64,000 nt of DNA from an uncultured Lachnospiraceae bacterium (GCA_944376125.1 CALWBQ010000013.1:116557-180556), one strand, 5' to 3'; counted from the first letter of the stretch, positions 25,201-34,199 are shown. Notes: a model not told the origin generated them from the letters alone. Program-made: numbers and translations.

Positions 25201-25826
25201 CCGTAACCTGCTAATTGCCCCGCCAAATGTTCCATCTCCAGGGACAGCCGCTTTTTTTCTCCGGCAATCCGGACAGCCAAACTCTCCCCATATTGCTCCA
25301 GGTGAAACAGCCTCTCCAGCATCTCATTGCGCTCTTTTCCCGTCAGCATCAGAAATTCACTGAATTTCCCCTGCGGCAGGACGACGGTGCGCAGAAAATC
25401 CTCCTTTTTCAGCCCGATCAGCCGCTCGCAGGCTGCTGTCACCGCGGAAGTTCCATCTTCCAGGACTGTCACCGTCCCGCCGGTAATCTCCTTGAGCACG
25501 CTCTGGGAAGCAGGCTTTTTAGAAACATCTTTATTCTTTTTATAACGGCGCTCCACCTGATAGATTCTGGGGACATTCCCGGAGATTTGAAATGTAAATA
25601 CAATCCCAGCTTCCCGGATCTCTTCGCTGGAATTAACAAAATTGCTGCTTTTGCGCGCCACATCGCCATAGAGAGCAAGCGTGATCCCATCCAAAATGGT
25701 TGACTTTCCGCTGCCTGTAGGGCCGAAAATACCGAAAATCCCGCAGGCAGACAGAGCTTCAAAGTCAATAGTCTGCTCCTTCGTAAAGCTGTTGAGGCCC
25801 TTGATCTTAAGTTTCAGAGGCTTCAT
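22272..25826 (-). CDS. sbcC: Nuclease complex ATPase SbcC (Rad50-like)
   Basis: A 1184-residue SMC-like ATPase that with SbcD opens hairpins and trims blocked or broken DNA ends. Walker A GPTGSGKST is near residue 35; long Glu/Arg/Lys-rich coiled coils occupy about 180-1000, interrupted by the zinc hook CPVCGS near 580. The C-terminal ATPase half has the signature NTLSGGEVFLASLALAL and Walker B LELFFLDEGFGTLD. Start overlaps sbcD by 20 bases, as usual for this pair. Codon use is strongly Glu/Arg rich, giving many spurious frames on the opposite strand. Confidence 0.97.
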   Translation of the reverse strand: MKPLKLKIKGLNSFTKEQTIDFEALSACGIFGIFGPTGSGKSTILDGITLALYGDVARKSSNFVNSSEEIREAGIVFTFQISGNVPRIYQVERRYKKNKDVSKKPASQSVLKEITGGTVTVLEDGTSAVTAACERLIGLKKEDFLRTVVLPQGKFSEFLMLTGKERNEMLERLFHLEQYGESLAVRIAGEKKRLSLEMEHLAGQLAGYGGVSEESLKEQENALMEEKREEELLEERLAGAERAQEALRQVWTVQGELKQYQAELEQWKSRGADVDAAERSVHLAEEAGTVMPAILQVRQKEEQEKLAARAWEEAKKALSRAREEETEAQKRADEAAAGEAELEQLREKKFRLETAIPKLIERRGLEAEQKENREKLEALKERIQEMEERRRREEEFAEQSGCELESARRKLEENQIPLARQRAVREGVILENEAAGAAGAKENAERELSEKRREALSAEAALQKSRESLAKAERQEDEARRELQALQEQETVTEEGLRQLFEELQVWKKDWEEGRDCRRQEEENQADCLKLQKERKDAEEEKTRLEKAGAALDEAIREARRAERKKTAEALRKTLRAGEPCPVCGSIHFNLEAFEREETKRREREQRSLEELESEREKNRSRSVIVERRLAEKQAAVETARDAGRQIRERFERIPPLHRQQEPPMERYDKAKAARSAYQDQAEKLRKNAETAQAEAGRARTAVSEAETACRLRREWERDAEEKWKLAVDSCSRTAEALLQKRRELDISNFAEEEARIAEKEDRAEKLRKQIAQIEQDRAAAAKRRDETAAALTQAAENQIRLEAALGEIGKKIERVICEIASAAGNSDDPEKEAKDTERRILQIQENSKRAKEELSAKRDSRHQAELREEAGSVQAVNAGRASDDARAYFENMISGCRGLKNEMEARALDAQKTAELFLLSKEELEALSRKIEQHREEGKRLENLMAEREKRLGGQRVTEEEWKKAGEERGTASRFLEEKKAVLVLLEGRLRDERQRLGEKAELEKEQEKHAHRKALVEQLEKLVKGKRFVEYAAREKLQYISREASVLLRQLTYGTYQLECSPEGRFMVIDYKNGGVRRAVNTLSGGEVFLASLALALALSNQIQLTNQAPLELFFLDEGFGTLDDSLLDTVMDALENLRSLNRRAVGIITHVEKIQDQIPVKLIVKPGETGKRGSEVELAYS

Positions 25827-27069
25827 TCGCCTCCTCCTTCCCTTCTTCTCTTGATAATTCCAGCAAAAGTTCCACCAATTCCTCCTGAGGCACAGCCCCC
25901 TTCATCTCCTGCCGGTAATAGTCAACAAACAGTTCCGCAAGGCTTTTCTCTTCGGAAGCGCCTATACTTCCCGAAATAGAAAAATCCGTCTGATCCAGGC
26001 CGCTGTCTCCCGGAGTGATCGGACAGATCTCCAAAATGTCCTTTTTCAGTTCTTTCATTCTGCGGATTTCGTCTTCCAGAATATATCCCCGCTCAGTCTC
26101 CACTTCCAGATAGACCCAGGAATCCTCTCCTTCGTGAAGACGGCACAGCTCGATGGCCTCCTCCGGGCTCCTGCTGTGCCAGATCTGAATCGGTTTGTAG
26201 ACAGGCAGCGGAATCTTCTTGACCTGAAACGGCGCTCCTGCCTTTCCCTCTGCCAGAATACACACTTTCTCTGTCCCGGCCTCCCGCCGATGGTATGAGA
26301 TGGGCGAACCACTGTAGTAGGCTCTTCCCTGGGTATGAGGAACAAGCTGAAATTTGTGAACATGGCCCAGGGCAATATACCCAGCCTTTTTCGGGAGGCA
26401 GGCACCGTCCACCAGATAAGATCCCCCCAGCTCCAGTCCCCGCTCTGACCCGCCGGCCATGACATCCATTGCAAAAAGGTGGGTTGCCGCCAGATTGACC
26501 GTATCATCCCGGTAATTTTCCTCCAGCTCTGCAAACAGCCTGCCAATCTTTTCGCCGTAAGATGCCGCCCTGGCAGCGCTGTCCTCCATCTCCCGGTAGA
26601 TTGCATCATTCAGCCGCTTTTCGCTGGGATAAGGCAGCAGCAGAATCACAGCTCTCTCCCCGTTTATCTCAATTTCCACGTAGCCATTTCCGGAATCTGC
26701 CACCCGGTGACGGCCATAAGGCCCTGCAGGGATCACCGTTCCAGGAAGGCCCGCCATTAAAATTCCATGTTCAGCTGCCAGAGGGCTGGCCGCCACCAGC
26801 CGATCCGGACTGTCATGGTTTCCGGCAATCACCAGTGCCAGCCGCTTTCCGCCTCGGGTGATCTCCTTCAGCGCCTGGTAAAACAGTTTTTCAGCCTCCG
26901 CCGGCGGATTGGGGCTGTCGTAAACATCGCCGGATACAATCACCAGGTCGGCCTCTTCTCTTTCGGCAATCTCTGCGAAATCCGCAAGAAAAGCCCTCTG
27001 CTCTTCGATGCGGCTCCTCCCCTCTATGGTTTTCCCCAAATGCCAATCTGCCGTATGTAAAATCCGCAT
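25807..27069 (-). CDS. sbcD: Exonuclease subunit SbcD (Mre11-like)
   Basis: A 420-residue metallophosphatase-type nuclease, partner of SbcC. The five phosphoesterase motifs are clear: HTADWHLGK, SGDVYDSPNPP, AGNHDSPDR, THLFAMD and LGHVHKFQ. The C-terminal part (after about 280) is the capping and SbcC-binding domain. It follows nth by 44 bases and overlaps sbcC. The ATG has GAAAGGAAGGGG upstream. Confidence 0.97.
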   Translation of the reverse strand: MRILHTADWHLGKTIEGRSRIEEQRAFLADFAEIAEREEADLVIVSGDVYDSPNPPAEAEKLFYQALKEITRGGKRLALVIAGNHDSPDRLVAASPLAAEHGILMAGLPGTVIPAGPYGRHRVADSGNGYVEIEINGERAVILLLPYPSEKRLNDAIYREMEDSAARAASYGEKIGRLFAELEENYRDDTVNLAATHLFAMDVMAGGSERGLELGGSYLVDGACLPKKAGYIALGHVHKFQLVPHTQGRAYYSGSPISYHRREAGTEKVCILAEGKAGAPFQVKKIPLPVYKPIQIWHSRSPEEAIELCRLHEGEDSWVYLEVETERGYILEDEIRRMKELKKDILEICPITPGDSGLDQTDFSISGSIGASEEKSLAELFVDYYRQEMKGAVPQEELVELLLELSREEGKEEANEASET

Positions 27070-27113
27070 AACCCCTTCCTTTCTCTCCGCGGTGCCATTC
27101 TGGGCGCTGTCTG

Positions 27114-27764
27114 CTACTGGCTGACGCCATTTTTAGGACAGATATCTTCCAGGCAGCACTTGCTGCAGTAAGGCTTCGTCCTGGCTGTGCAGACTTCCCG
27201 TCCATGGTAGACCAGCCTGTGGCAGAAGTCATTCCCCTCCTCCCCAGGAATCAGTTTCCACAGAGCCATCTCCACTTTCTTAGGATCCTTTTGATCCACC
27301 AGCCCCAGCCGGTTGCACAGCCGAATGCAGTGGGTGTCTGTAACAATTGCGGGCTTTCCAAAAACATCCCCCATAATCAGGTTGGCACTCTTTCTTCCAA
27401 CCCCCGGCAGCTTCAGCAGGGCATCAAAATCGTCTGGCACCTTGCCTCCATACTGATCCCGCAGAATCTTCATACAAGCGCTGATATCCCGCGCTTTACT
27501 CTTTCCCAGTCCACACGGCCTGACAATCTCCTCAATATCTGACACCTGAGCCTCAGCTAAAGCATCCACACTTGGGTATTTTTTATACAGATCCTCTACT
27601 ACCACATTTACTCTGGCATCTGTACACTGTGCAGCCAGACGCACGCTGACTAATAGTTTCCACGCCTCATTGTAATCCAGAGTACACCCGGCATCCGGGT
27701 ATTCCTCCTTCAGCCGCCGGATAATCTCCAGCGCACGTTCTTCTTTTGTCATATTATCTGTCAT
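27114..27764 (-). CDS. nth: Endonuclease III (base-excision repair glycosylase/AP lyase)
   Basis: A 216-residue DNA glycosylase for oxidised pyrimidines. The helix-hairpin-helix LPGVGRKSAN contains the catalytic Lys, and the catalytic Asp is in IVTDTHCIRLCNRLG. The C-terminal Fe-S cluster Cys residues read C-x7-C-x2-C-x5-C (CTARTKPYCSKCCLEDIC); the usual first gap is x6, so one residue is inserted. It overlaps the MATE stop by 4 bases and precedes sbcD, forming a repair-centred operon. Confidence 0.95.
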   Translation of the reverse strand: MTDNMTKEERALEIIRRLKEEYPDAGCTLDYNEAWKLLVSVRLAAQCTDARVNVVVEDLYKKYPSVDALAEAQVSDIEEIVRPCGLGKSKARDISACMKILRDQYGGKVPDDFDALLKLPGVGRKSANLIMGDVFGKPAIVTDTHCIRLCNRLGLVDQKDPKKVEMALWKLIPGEEGNDFCHRLVYHGREVCTARTKPYCSKCCLEDICPKNGVSQ

Positions 27765-29137
27765 TCTGATCTTCCCGGTTCCTTTCTTTCTAATTTTCTA
27801 AAAAGGCGAATCAAGATGATAACGGCTGCCGCTGCCAGAACCACCTCCGCCACAAACTGGGCGTAAGCCAGCCCGTACAGCGGGAACAAAGCATTCAAGA
27901 TATAGAGAGCCGGGATCTCCAGAAGAATCTTGCGCATGATGGCAAAGGCCAGTGCCTCCCGCCCCATTCCGGTAGCCTGGAACACGCCCACTGCAACAAA
28001 ATCCACACACATAAAGGGCAGACCAAGGCAAAAGCCTCTCAGGAATCTCGTCCCGTAGCCGATAATATTTTCATTGTTCATAAACAGGCGGATCAAAACG
28101 CCTGCCCCTGCAAAATACAGAACCGCAACCGCTATGATGAAGCCCAACGCTGCTTTCAAAGAAAAGAGCAGCGTCTTCTTCATTCTCTTATAGTTCCTGC
28201 TGGCATAAGTATAGCTGATCAGGGGCATAATTCCCTGTGAAAGTCCAAGCGCAATATACATAGGCACCATATTAATCTTCTGGGTAATTCCCATTGCCGC
28301 CACAGCATCCGCACCGTACGAGGCAGTGAAATTGTTCAGGATCGTCATTCCTGTAACATTCAGCAAATTCTGAATTGCGGCAGGGACGCCGACTCCGCAT
28401 ACTCCCAGGACAATCGCCTTTTTCATAGTAAATTTCCGGATATCTACGGAAACATATGTGCTTTTCCGCCTGATAAACAGCACTATAAAGAAGTAGAGAC
28501 AGGCCACGCAGTTTGACAGGCAGGTAGCCAGGCCGGCTCCCTCCGCCCCCATGTTGAAGCCCCAGGGGAGAATAAAGATGGGATCCAAAATGATATTCAG
28601 CAGGCAGCCGCTCATGGTCCCCACGCTGGCATGCACCGCTGCGCCCTCCGATCGGATCAAATACGCCAGCACTACATTCAGGATACTGGGGGCTGCCCCC
28701 AGGCTGACGGTCCATGTCAGATAAGCTGCCGTAGACTCTGCCGTCTGTGCATCAGCTCCCAAAATCGTTAAAACTGGTCTGCTGAACACTGTATACAGGA
28801 GGCCGAACAGGAGGCCGCAGAAAAGCGCACAGTAAAAACCGAATACGGAGCTCGTTTTTACCATATCGTAGTCTTTGCGTCCAAGAGCCCGGCTCATCAT
28901 ACTGGATGCACCTACACCAAACAGATTGTTCACAGCATTAAAAGCCAAAAGCACCGGAGCCGCCAAGGCTACTGCCGCATTTTCAATGGGGTTGTTCAGC
29001 ATCCCTACAAAATACGTGTCTGCCATATTATAAATGACCATTACCAGCGAACTGAGAATCGTCGGAATCGCCAGCTGTGCCACAGCTCTTGGTATCGGCA
29101 TTCGCTCAAATAGTTCCGTCTTTTGACTGTTATCCAT
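27761..29137 (-). CDS. MATE-family efflux transporter
   Basis: A 458-residue, 12-helix MATE protein; helix 1 contains QLAIPTILSSLVMVIYNMAD-like sequence and the second half begins near residue 235. It heads the nth-sbcD-sbcC operon and overlaps nth by 4 bases, so translation is coupled although the functions look unrelated. Substrate is unknown. A TTGAGA-17-TATAAT promoter precedes it. It is one of three MATE genes in the window and is not a close copy of the other two. Confidence 0.93.
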   Translation of the reverse strand: MDNSQKTELFERMPIPRAVAQLAIPTILSSLVMVIYNMADTYFVGMLNNPIENAAVALAAPVLLAFNAVNNLFGVGASSMMSRALGRKDYDMVKTSSVFGFYCALFCGLLFGLLYTVFSRPVLTILGADAQTAESTAAYLTWTVSLGAAPSILNVVLAYLIRSEGAAVHASVGTMSGCLLNIILDPIFILPWGFNMGAEGAGLATCLSNCVACLYFFIVLFIRRKSTYVSVDIRKFTMKKAIVLGVCGVGVPAAIQNLLNVTGMTILNNFTASYGADAVAAMGITQKINMVPMYIALGLSQGIMPLISYTYASRNYKRMKKTLLFSLKAALGFIIAVAVLYFAGAGVLIRLFMNNENIIGYGTRFLRGFCLGLPFMCVDFVAVGVFQATGMGREALAFAIMRKILLEIPALYILNALFPLYGLAYAQFVAEVVLAAAAVIILIRLFRKLERKEPGRSE

Positions 29138-29188
29138 GTCTGTTTCCTCCTGCAGTTTGGTTTATAACGGCTGGATGCCGTATTTTTA

Positions 29189-29217
29189 ATTATATCACCG
29201 TCTGAACAGGCTCTCAA
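29189..29217 (-). promoter_or_regulatory. Promoter of the MATE-nth-sbcDC unit
   Basis: TTGAGA (29212-29217), 17-base spacer and TATAAT (29189-29194), 52 bases before the MATE start. No LexA-type palindrome was seen here. Confidence 0.75.
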
Positions 29218-29300
29218 CTAATTTTTTGCAGTCCTGGCATCGGCATGTCCCATAAATTTCGCGCAAACCCGCCTAAGTCTCTTATTGGCAAAGGAACCGA

Positions 29301-29329
29301 TTGAAAACAGGTTCAAAAAATGATACAAT
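29301..29329 (+). promoter_or_regulatory. Promoter of degV
   Basis: TTGAAA (29301-29306), 17-base spacer and TACAAT (29324-29329), 50 bases before the degV start. Confidence 0.75.
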
Positions 29330-29379
29330 CTACGAGGAACGATTTCATAAAAATAATTTAGAGAAAAGCGGGAGAAATT

Positions 29380-30267
29380 ATGAGTCAATATGTATTAAGC
29401 TGCTGTTCTACAGCAGACCTGTCAGCAGAGCATTTCAAACAGCGTGATTTGTCCTACATCTGTTTTCACTATGAACTGAACGGGAAAGATTATCTTGACG
29501 ACTTGGGGAAATCCATGGATTTCCACGATTTCTACCAGGCCATGAGAGACGGCGCTGATACCAGAACCTCACAGATCAATGTGGAGGAATTCGAACAATA
29601 TTTTGAACCATTTTTGAAGGAAGGAAAGGATATCCTCCATCTCTGCCTTTCTTCCGGCATTACAGGAGTTATGAACTCTGCCATGCTCGCCAAGGAATCC
29701 CTTCAGGAGCGCTACCCAGACCGGAAAATCTATATCCTGGATTCTCTGGCGGCTTCCTCCGGCTACGGCCTCCTGATGGACCGGCTGGCCGATCTGAGGG
29801 ATGAAGGCAGATCCATCGATGAAGTCTTCCAGTGGGCAACGGATCACCGTCTCAATGTCCACCACTGGTTCTTCTCCTCGGATCTGACTTTCTTTATCAA
29901 AGGGGGACGGATCTCCAAAACCGCTGGCTTCGTAGGGGGCGTCCTGAACATCTGTCCTCTTATGAACGTAGACTGTCACGGCAAGCTGATCCCCAGGTAC
30001 AAGATCCGCACAAAAAAGAAAGTAATTCAGGCCATCGTAGACAAAATGGAAGAATTTGCAGAAAATGGACTGGATTATTCCGGCAAATGCTATATATCCC
30101 AGTCTGACTGCTATGAAGATGCACGTCAGGTGGCCGATCTGGTAGAGGCCCGTTTCCCGAAACTAAACGGGAAAGTTGTCATCAACAGCATCGGCACCAC
30201 CATCGGCAGCCACACCGGCCCTGGCACCGTCGCCCTCTTCTTCTGGGGCAAAACCAGAACCGATTAA
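29380..30267 (+). CDS. DegV family fatty-acid-binding protein
   Basis: A 295-residue DegV/EDD-fold protein. Family members (FakB) bind a fatty acid for phosphorylation by FakA. The conserved pieces are DTRTSQIN near residue 60, LCLSSGITGVMNSA near 88, FFIKGGRISKTAG and the C-terminal IGTTIGSHTGPGTVALFF. GCGGGAG lies 8 bases before the ATG. It stands alone, and no fakA is in the window; fatty-acid specificity cannot be judged. Confidence 0.92.
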   Translation: MSQYVLSCCSTADLSAEHFKQRDLSYICFHYELNGKDYLDDLGKSMDFHDFYQAMRDGADTRTSQINVEEFEQYFEPFLKEGKDILHLCLSSGITGVMNSAMLAKESLQERYPDRKIYILDSLAASSGYGLLMDRLADLRDEGRSIDEVFQWATDHRLNVHHWFFSSDLTFFIKGGRISKTAGFVGGVLNICPLMNVDCHGKLIPRYKIRTKKKVIQAIVDKMEEFAENGLDYSGKCYISQSDCYEDARQVADLVEARFPKLNGKVVINSIGTTIGSHTGPGTVALFFWGKTRTD

Positions 30268-30340
30268 TGCCGCGCACAAAAACGCGTTCTGCAGGGGGGG
30301 ATCTTTTCGCTTCCCAGGGAGCGCCGCTTTCTAAATAAGT

Positions 30341-30394
30341 AAAAAAGAGCCGCTGCTCTATAGATGACTGCTCATCTATTTTGCAATGGCTCTT
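30341..30394 (-). terminator. Terminator of purA
   Basis: AAGAGCC and GGCTCTT (30388-30394, 30345-30351) enclose an inner AGATGA/TCATCT stem, followed by a T-run on the minus strand, 7 bases after the purA stop. Confidence 0.75.
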
Positions 30395-30401
30395 ATCTGT
30401 T

Positions 30402-31676
30402 TTAGCGGATAATAATATCGTCTCTTCCGGGGCCGTTGGACACCATCTTGATCGGCACACCAATCTCTTTTTCTATAAATTCTACATATCTGCGGCAGTT
30501 TTCAGGAAGATCCTCATACTTTTTAATGCCGCGAATATCGCACTTCCATCCCGGAAGTTTTGTGTATACCGGCTTTGCTTTCTCCAGTTTTACCGTAGTT
30601 GGGAAATCCTTTGTCACTTCCCCGTCGATCTCGTAACCGATGCAGATTGGCAGTTCATCCAGATAGCCCAGCACATCCAGCACAGTCAAAGCCACCTCTG
30701 TCGCCCCCTGAATCCGGCATCCGTAGCGGGTTGCTACCGCGTCAAACCAGCCCATTCTTCTGGGACGGCCCGTGGTTGCTCCGAATTCACCGCCGTCTCC
30801 GCCTCTGCGGCGCAGCTCATCTGCTTCATCTCCAAAGATCTCACTGACAAAGGCTCCTGCTCCCACTGCACTGGAGTACGCCTTTACGACAGTCGTAATA
30901 TTTTTGATCTCATACGGAGGAATCCCAGCTCCGATGGCGCCGTAGGCCGCCAGTGTGGAGGAAGATGTAACCATAGGATAAATTCCGTGGTCTGGATCCT
31001 TCAGAGAGCCCAGCTGGCCCTCCAGCAAAATGTTCTTTCCTTCCTTCATTGCCTCATAGAGGTACTTAGATACATCGCACACGTAGGGCGCCACCATATC
31101 TCGGTATTCCAGCAGAGTCTGGAACAATTCGTCTGGATTCAGCAAAGGCTTGTGGTAGAGGTGCTCCAGCATTACATTTTTGATCTCACAGACACGTCCG
31201 ATCTTCTCCTTCAGAGTATCCTCGTCAAACAGTTCACTGACCTGAAAACCAATCTTTGCGTATTTATCAGAATAAAATGGAGCGATTCCGGACTTGGTCG
31301 ATCCAAAGGATTTTCCTGCCAGTCTCTCCTCCTCATATGTGTCAAAGAGAATATGGTAAGGCATCAAAATCTGAGCGCGGTCAGAAACCAGGATCCTGGG
31401 TTTTGGCACTCCTCTGTCAACAAGCGACTGGATTTCCTTGAAAAGATAGGGAATATTCAGCGCCACACCATTGCCGATTACACTGGTCGTATGTCCGTAA
31501 AAAACTCCTGACGGCAGCAGGTGAAGAGCAAACTTGCCATAATTATTGATAATAGTATGGCCTGCATTGCTGCCTCCCTGAAACCGGATGATAATATCGG
31601 ACTCCTTGGCAAGCATATCTGTAATCTTGCCCTTTCCTTCGTCCCCCCAGTTTGCACCTACGATTGCTCGAACCAT
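30402..31676 (-). CDS. purA: Adenylosuccinate synthetase
   Basis: Converts IMP and aspartate to adenylosuccinate with GTP, the first AMP-specific step. The 424-residue protein begins MVRAIVGANWGDEGKGK, the GTP-binding loop, followed by FQGGSNAGHT; late motifs include GATTGRPRRMGW. AAGGAGG sits 8 bases before the ATG at 31676, so the ATG at 31769 is rejected. It follows lysR with a 146-base gap, which probably holds its own promoter. purC and purB upstream place three purine genes together. Confidence 0.97.
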   Translation of the reverse strand: MVRAIVGANWGDEGKGKITDMLAKESDIIIRFQGGSNAGHTIINNYGKFALHLLPSGVFYGHTTSVIGNGVALNIPYLFKEIQSLVDRGVPKPRILVSDRAQILMPYHILFDTYEEERLAGKSFGSTKSGIAPFYSDKYAKIGFQVSELFDEDTLKEKIGRVCEIKNVMLEHLYHKPLLNPDELFQTLLEYRDMVAPYVCDVSKYLYEAMKEGKNILLEGQLGSLKDPDHGIYPMVTSSSTLAAYGAIGAGIPPYEIKNITTVVKAYSSAVGAGAFVSEIFGDEADELRRRGGDGGEFGATTGRPRRMGWFDAVATRYGCRIQGATEVALTVLDVLGYLDELPICIGYEIDGEVTKDFPTTVKLEKAKPVYTKLPGWKCDIRGIKKYEDLPENCRRYVEFIEKEIGVPIKMVSNGPGRDDIIIR

Positions 31677-31822
31677 TACTGTTCCTCCTTCATGTTTTAC
31701 AGGCGGCGCCACTGATCCCGCAGGGCTGGACTTCCCTCTGGCATCGCCGTCTCTTCTTCTAAGATACACCTAGATTGAGCATAAGTAAAATCAATATTAT
31801 TTATATTTCCAATAAGTTTGGA

Positions 31823-32725
31823 TTATGTCTTCTCTGCCCTGCTCTCCGTCAGCATATCCATCAGTTTTTTAGCTGCGGCTGACAAGATTTCCTTCCTGCT
31901 GCTTACCACGCAGATATACCGGGACGGCATCTTTTCTTTAAATCTCAGCGCAAACAGCCTTCCTGCCTTCAGATCCTCCGCTGCAAAGTCACCCATCACG
32001 CAGCCCACACCCATATTCCGCTTTGCAAACTGGACTACCATATCGCTGGTAGCCAGTTCAAATTCCGGCTCCAGAAAAATTCCCTTTTCACTCAGGAATT
32101 CGTCCATAAACCGTCTGGTACTGGTGTTTTTTTCTAAAAATACGCACGGCAGATCTCGGAGGCAGGCATAATCCAGGCGGATTCCTCTGAGCCTTTCAAA
32201 CTGTTCCCCTGCCACAAAAAGATTGGATATCTCTCTCACCTTTACCGCTTCTACATTCTGAGAGGCGTCAAAAGGGGTGCTGACAATCCCAAAATCAATT
32301 TTTCCCTCTTCCAGAGAACAGATTGTTTCCGGAGTCGGGGCATTGGATACCATGATCTTAATCCCCGGGTACTGTCGGTGGTAGGTCTCCAGGAAAGGCA
32401 GGAGAAAAAACTGCAGGGTCATATCGCTGGCCCCGATCCGGATCTCACCTGTATCCAGATTCAGCATCCTGGAGAGAACTCTCTCTCCCTCCTCAAATGC
32501 CTCCATGCCCTTTTTTACATAATCAAAAAGAAGGCTGCCCTCTTTTGTCAGCCTAACTCCTCTCGAAGTGCGAACGAACAGGAGGCACCCTGCCTCCTGT
32601 TCCATCTGTCTGAGGGCCTGACTTACCGCCGGCTGGGATACGCACAGCTTCTCCGCCGCCGCAGTGATCCCCTGACAGACCGCCACCTGGTAAAACACCT
32701 TATATACTTCCAGATTTCCTTTCAA
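31823..32725 (-). CDS. LysR-family transcriptional regulator
   Basis: A 300-residue regulator: N-terminal winged helix-turn-helix (ITAAAEKLCVSQPAVSQALR, residues about 19-38) and a periplasmic-binding-like effector domain from about residue 90. It starts only 15 bases after the purB stop and precedes purA, so it is embedded in purine genes. LysR proteins usually activate a divergent gene; none is divergent here. Its target and ligand are unknown; control of purA or of a distant gene are both possible. Confidence 0.9.
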   Translation of the reverse strand: MKGNLEVYKVFYQVAVCQGITAAAEKLCVSQPAVSQALRQMEQEAGCLLFVRTSRGVRLTKEGSLLFDYVKKGMEAFEEGERVLSRMLNLDTGEIRIGASDMTLQFFLLPFLETYHRQYPGIKIMVSNAPTPETICSLEEGKIDFGIVSTPFDASQNVEAVKVREISNLFVAGEQFERLRGIRLDYACLRDLPCVFLEKNTSTRRFMDEFLSEKGIFLEPEFELATSDMVVQFAKRNMGVGCVMGDFAAEDLKAGRLFALRFKEKMPSRYICVVSSRKEILSAAAKKLMDMLTESRAEKT

Positions 32726-32740
32726 GGCTTCCCTGCTTTC

Positions 32741-34171
32741 TTACACATTGATTTCAGCAGTCATTCCAAGGATCTCTTTGTTCTCTTCCAAAATCGGAGC
32801 TATAACCTCCTCCAGGAACTCGTCTACCTGCTGAGGTGCCCGCCCCACATATCTTGCCGGATCCATGGTTTTCTTTAAGTCTTCCAGTGAAAGGCCAAAG
32901 GCCGGATCAGCAGCGATCAGCTCCAAGAGATTGTTGTCCAGACCCTTCTCTTTCACATTTCTCCCGGCTTCCATAGAAAGGGTGCGGATTTTCTCGTGAA
33001 GCTCCTGACGGTCGCCGCCGGCCTTCACTGCATCCATCATAATATTTTCAGTAGCCATAAAGGGAAGCTCCGCCATAATGTGCTTTTCAATGACCTTCTC
33101 ATAAACTACCAGTCCGTCTACCACGTTCAGATACAGATCCAGAATTCCATCCACCGCCAGAAATCCTTCCGGAATACTCAGACGTTTGTTGGCAGAATCG
33201 TCCAGGGTTCTCTCAAACCATTGGGTGGAAGCAACCATCATAGGGTTCATCATATCCGCCATCACATAATTGGACAGAGATGCTATCCTCTCACTTCTCA
33301 TCGGGTTTCTCTTATATGCCATGGCAGATGAACCGATCTGGTTCTTCTCAAACGGCTCCTCAATCTCTTTCAAATGCTGCAGGAGACGGATATCATTGGA
33401 AAACTTGTGGGCACTCTGGGCAATCCCAGCCAGAACGCTTACTACTCTGCTGTCTACTTTCCGCGAATAGGTCTGCCCGGACACAGGATAGCATCCGGAA
33501 AAGCCCATCTTCTCTGCGATCTTCTGATCCAGCTGGCGGCATTTTTTATGATCGCCATCAAACAGCTCAAGAAAACTGGCCTGCGTTCCGGTCGTACCTT
33601 TTGACCCTAACAATCTCATAGAGCCAATCAAATAATCCAGATCATCCAAGTCCAATTTTAATTCCATCATCCACAACGTAGCCCGTTTTCCCACTGTGGT
33701 GGGCTGCGCCGGCTGGAAATGAGTGAATGCAAGAGTTGGAAGGTCTTTATACTTTTTAGCAAACTTTGCCAGCTCTGCCAAAACGTTGATCACTTTCTTC
33801 CGAACCAGCCTTAGAGCCTCCGTCATAATGATGATGTCTGTATTGTCCCCAACATAGCAGGAGGTAGCCCCCAAATGGATGATCCCCTTGGCCTTTGGGC
33901 ACTGCTGGCCATAGGCATATACGTGTGACATAACATCGTGGCGAACCAGCTTTTCTCTCTCTTTCGCCACCTCATAATTGATCTCATCGGCGTGAGCCTT
34001 CAGCTCATCGATCTGCTCCTGGGTGATAGGCAGTCCCAGTTCTTTCTCTGTCTCAGCCAGAGCAATCCATAGTCTTCTCCAGGTTTTAAATTTTTTGTCC
34101 GGTGAGAAAATATACTGCATCTCCGGGCTGGCATACCGCTCTGACAGAGGGCTGACATATTTATCATTCAT
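32741..34171 (-). CDS. purB: Adenylosuccinate lyase
   Basis: Catalyses two fumarate-releasing steps of purine synthesis. The 476-residue protein belongs to the fumarase/aspartase superfamily; the signature SSAMAYKRNPMRSE contains the flexible catalytic loop, and the catalytic His lies in the FTHFQPAQPTT segment. AAGGAG lies 9 bases before the ATG at 34171; ATG 34249 is inside purC and rejected. It follows purC by 28 bases. Confidence 0.97.
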   Translation of the reverse strand: MNDKYVSPLSERYASPEMQYIFSPDKKFKTWRRLWIALAETEKELGLPITQEQIDELKAHADEINYEVAKEREKLVRHDVMSHVYAYGQQCPKAKGIIHLGATSCYVGDNTDIIIMTEALRLVRKKVINVLAELAKFAKKYKDLPTLAFTHFQPAQPTTVGKRATLWMMELKLDLDDLDYLIGSMRLLGSKGTTGTQASFLELFDGDHKKCRQLDQKIAEKMGFSGCYPVSGQTYSRKVDSRVVSVLAGIAQSAHKFSNDIRLLQHLKEIEEPFEKNQIGSSAMAYKRNPMRSERIASLSNYVMADMMNPMMVASTQWFERTLDDSANKRLSIPEGFLAVDGILDLYLNVVDGLVVYEKVIEKHIMAELPFMATENIMMDAVKAGGDRQELHEKIRTLSMEAGRNVKEKGLDNNLLELIAADPAFGLSLEDLKKTMDPARYVGRAPQQVDEFLEEVIAPILEENKEILGMTAEINV

Positions 34172-34199
34172 TCGCTTGCTCTCCTTATCCGCAGAAATC

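Noticed and set aside
22368..25703. Several plus-strand frames opposite sbcC
   Set aside because: Caused by the Glu/Arg/Lys-rich coiled-coil codons, which read as Ser/Leu/Phe on the other strand.
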